Below the pieces are notes generated by a model. That model was not told where the DNA came from, made no database searches, and saw nothing but the letters and a program-made list of their open reading frames with translations. Positions 5,624-5,685 of a stretch of 5,685 bases of DNA are shown one piece after another (the first letter of the stretch is position 1; every line of letters begins with the position of its first letter). The DNA is taken from positions 1-5,685 of the forward strand of contig JAUWCP010000163.1 of NCBI GenBank assembly GCA_030609245.1, read 5' to 3'. The DNA comes from Hyphomicrobium sp. (GTDB lineage: Bacteria; Pseudomonadota; Alphaproteobacteria; Rhizobiales; Hyphomicrobiaceae). The translations under genes and the position numbers were made by a program.

Positions 5624-5685
5624 CGACCCAGGCTGGAGTCTAACCCTTCGGCTACGCAAGACTTATAAGTGGAGCCTGCGCTACC

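Noticed and set aside
5624..5685. End of the window checked for a tRNA or other RNA gene
   Set aside because: No cloverleaf arms or T-loop sequence could be placed; nothing recognisable is seen.

Overview
The window looks like an alphaproteobacterial chromosome segment. The organism is probably in the Hyphomicrobiales, with Bradyrhizobium/Rhodopseudomonas-type relatives the best guess. Three things point there: GC-rich codon use, an FnrN/FixK-like Crp/Fnr regulator, and dispersed palindromes of the form ATGTCCGCTT-N-AAGCGGACAT. Translations of those palindromes (SAFDPKRT, VRFGSKADI) are familiar from spurious small proteins in that group. The assignment rests on recall, not on a search.

Layout. 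(1) Positions 1-563: the 3' part of a Crp/Fnr-family regulator, cut by the window edge. (2) Positions 564-686: an intergenic region with a possible hairpin just after the regulator and a perfect FNR/FixK box, TTGAT-N4-ATCAA, at 617-630. (3) Positions 687-3884: a PQQ (pyrroloquinoline quinone) biosynthesis cluster in the order pqqA, pqqB, pqqC, a broken pqqD, pqqE, all on the plus strand. pqqA is a 29-codon gene with a GTG start. pqqB and pqqC overlap by 4 bp, and the pqqD relic and pqqE overlap by 4 bp. (4) Positions 3885-4843: no intact gene. This stretch holds an IS3-type transposase relic (start of orfA joined to a piece that looks like late orfB) and a set of palindromic repeats. (5) Positions 4844-5407, minus strand: an intact thioredoxin/AhpC-like protein with a CNHC motif. 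(6) Positions 5408-5685: the upstream region of that gene plus a second copy of a double-palindrome repeat.

How the genes work together. PqqA is the ribosomal peptide precursor. PqqD normally presents PqqA to the radical SAM enzyme PqqE, which joins its Glu and Tyr side chains. PqqB acts on the intermediate after proteolysis, and PqqC performs the final oxidation and ring closure. No pqqF/pqqG protease is in the window. PqqB, PqqC and PqqE keep every key residue I checked, but pqqD has lost its middle and changes frame. PQQ synthesis therefore needs PqqD from elsewhere, an unusual PqqD'-PqqE fusion, or is lost.

The main points to follow up are the decayed pqqD inside an otherwise good operon, the perfect FNR-type site between an FNR-type regulator and pqqA, and the duplicated double-palindrome repeat flanking the thioredoxin-like gene.
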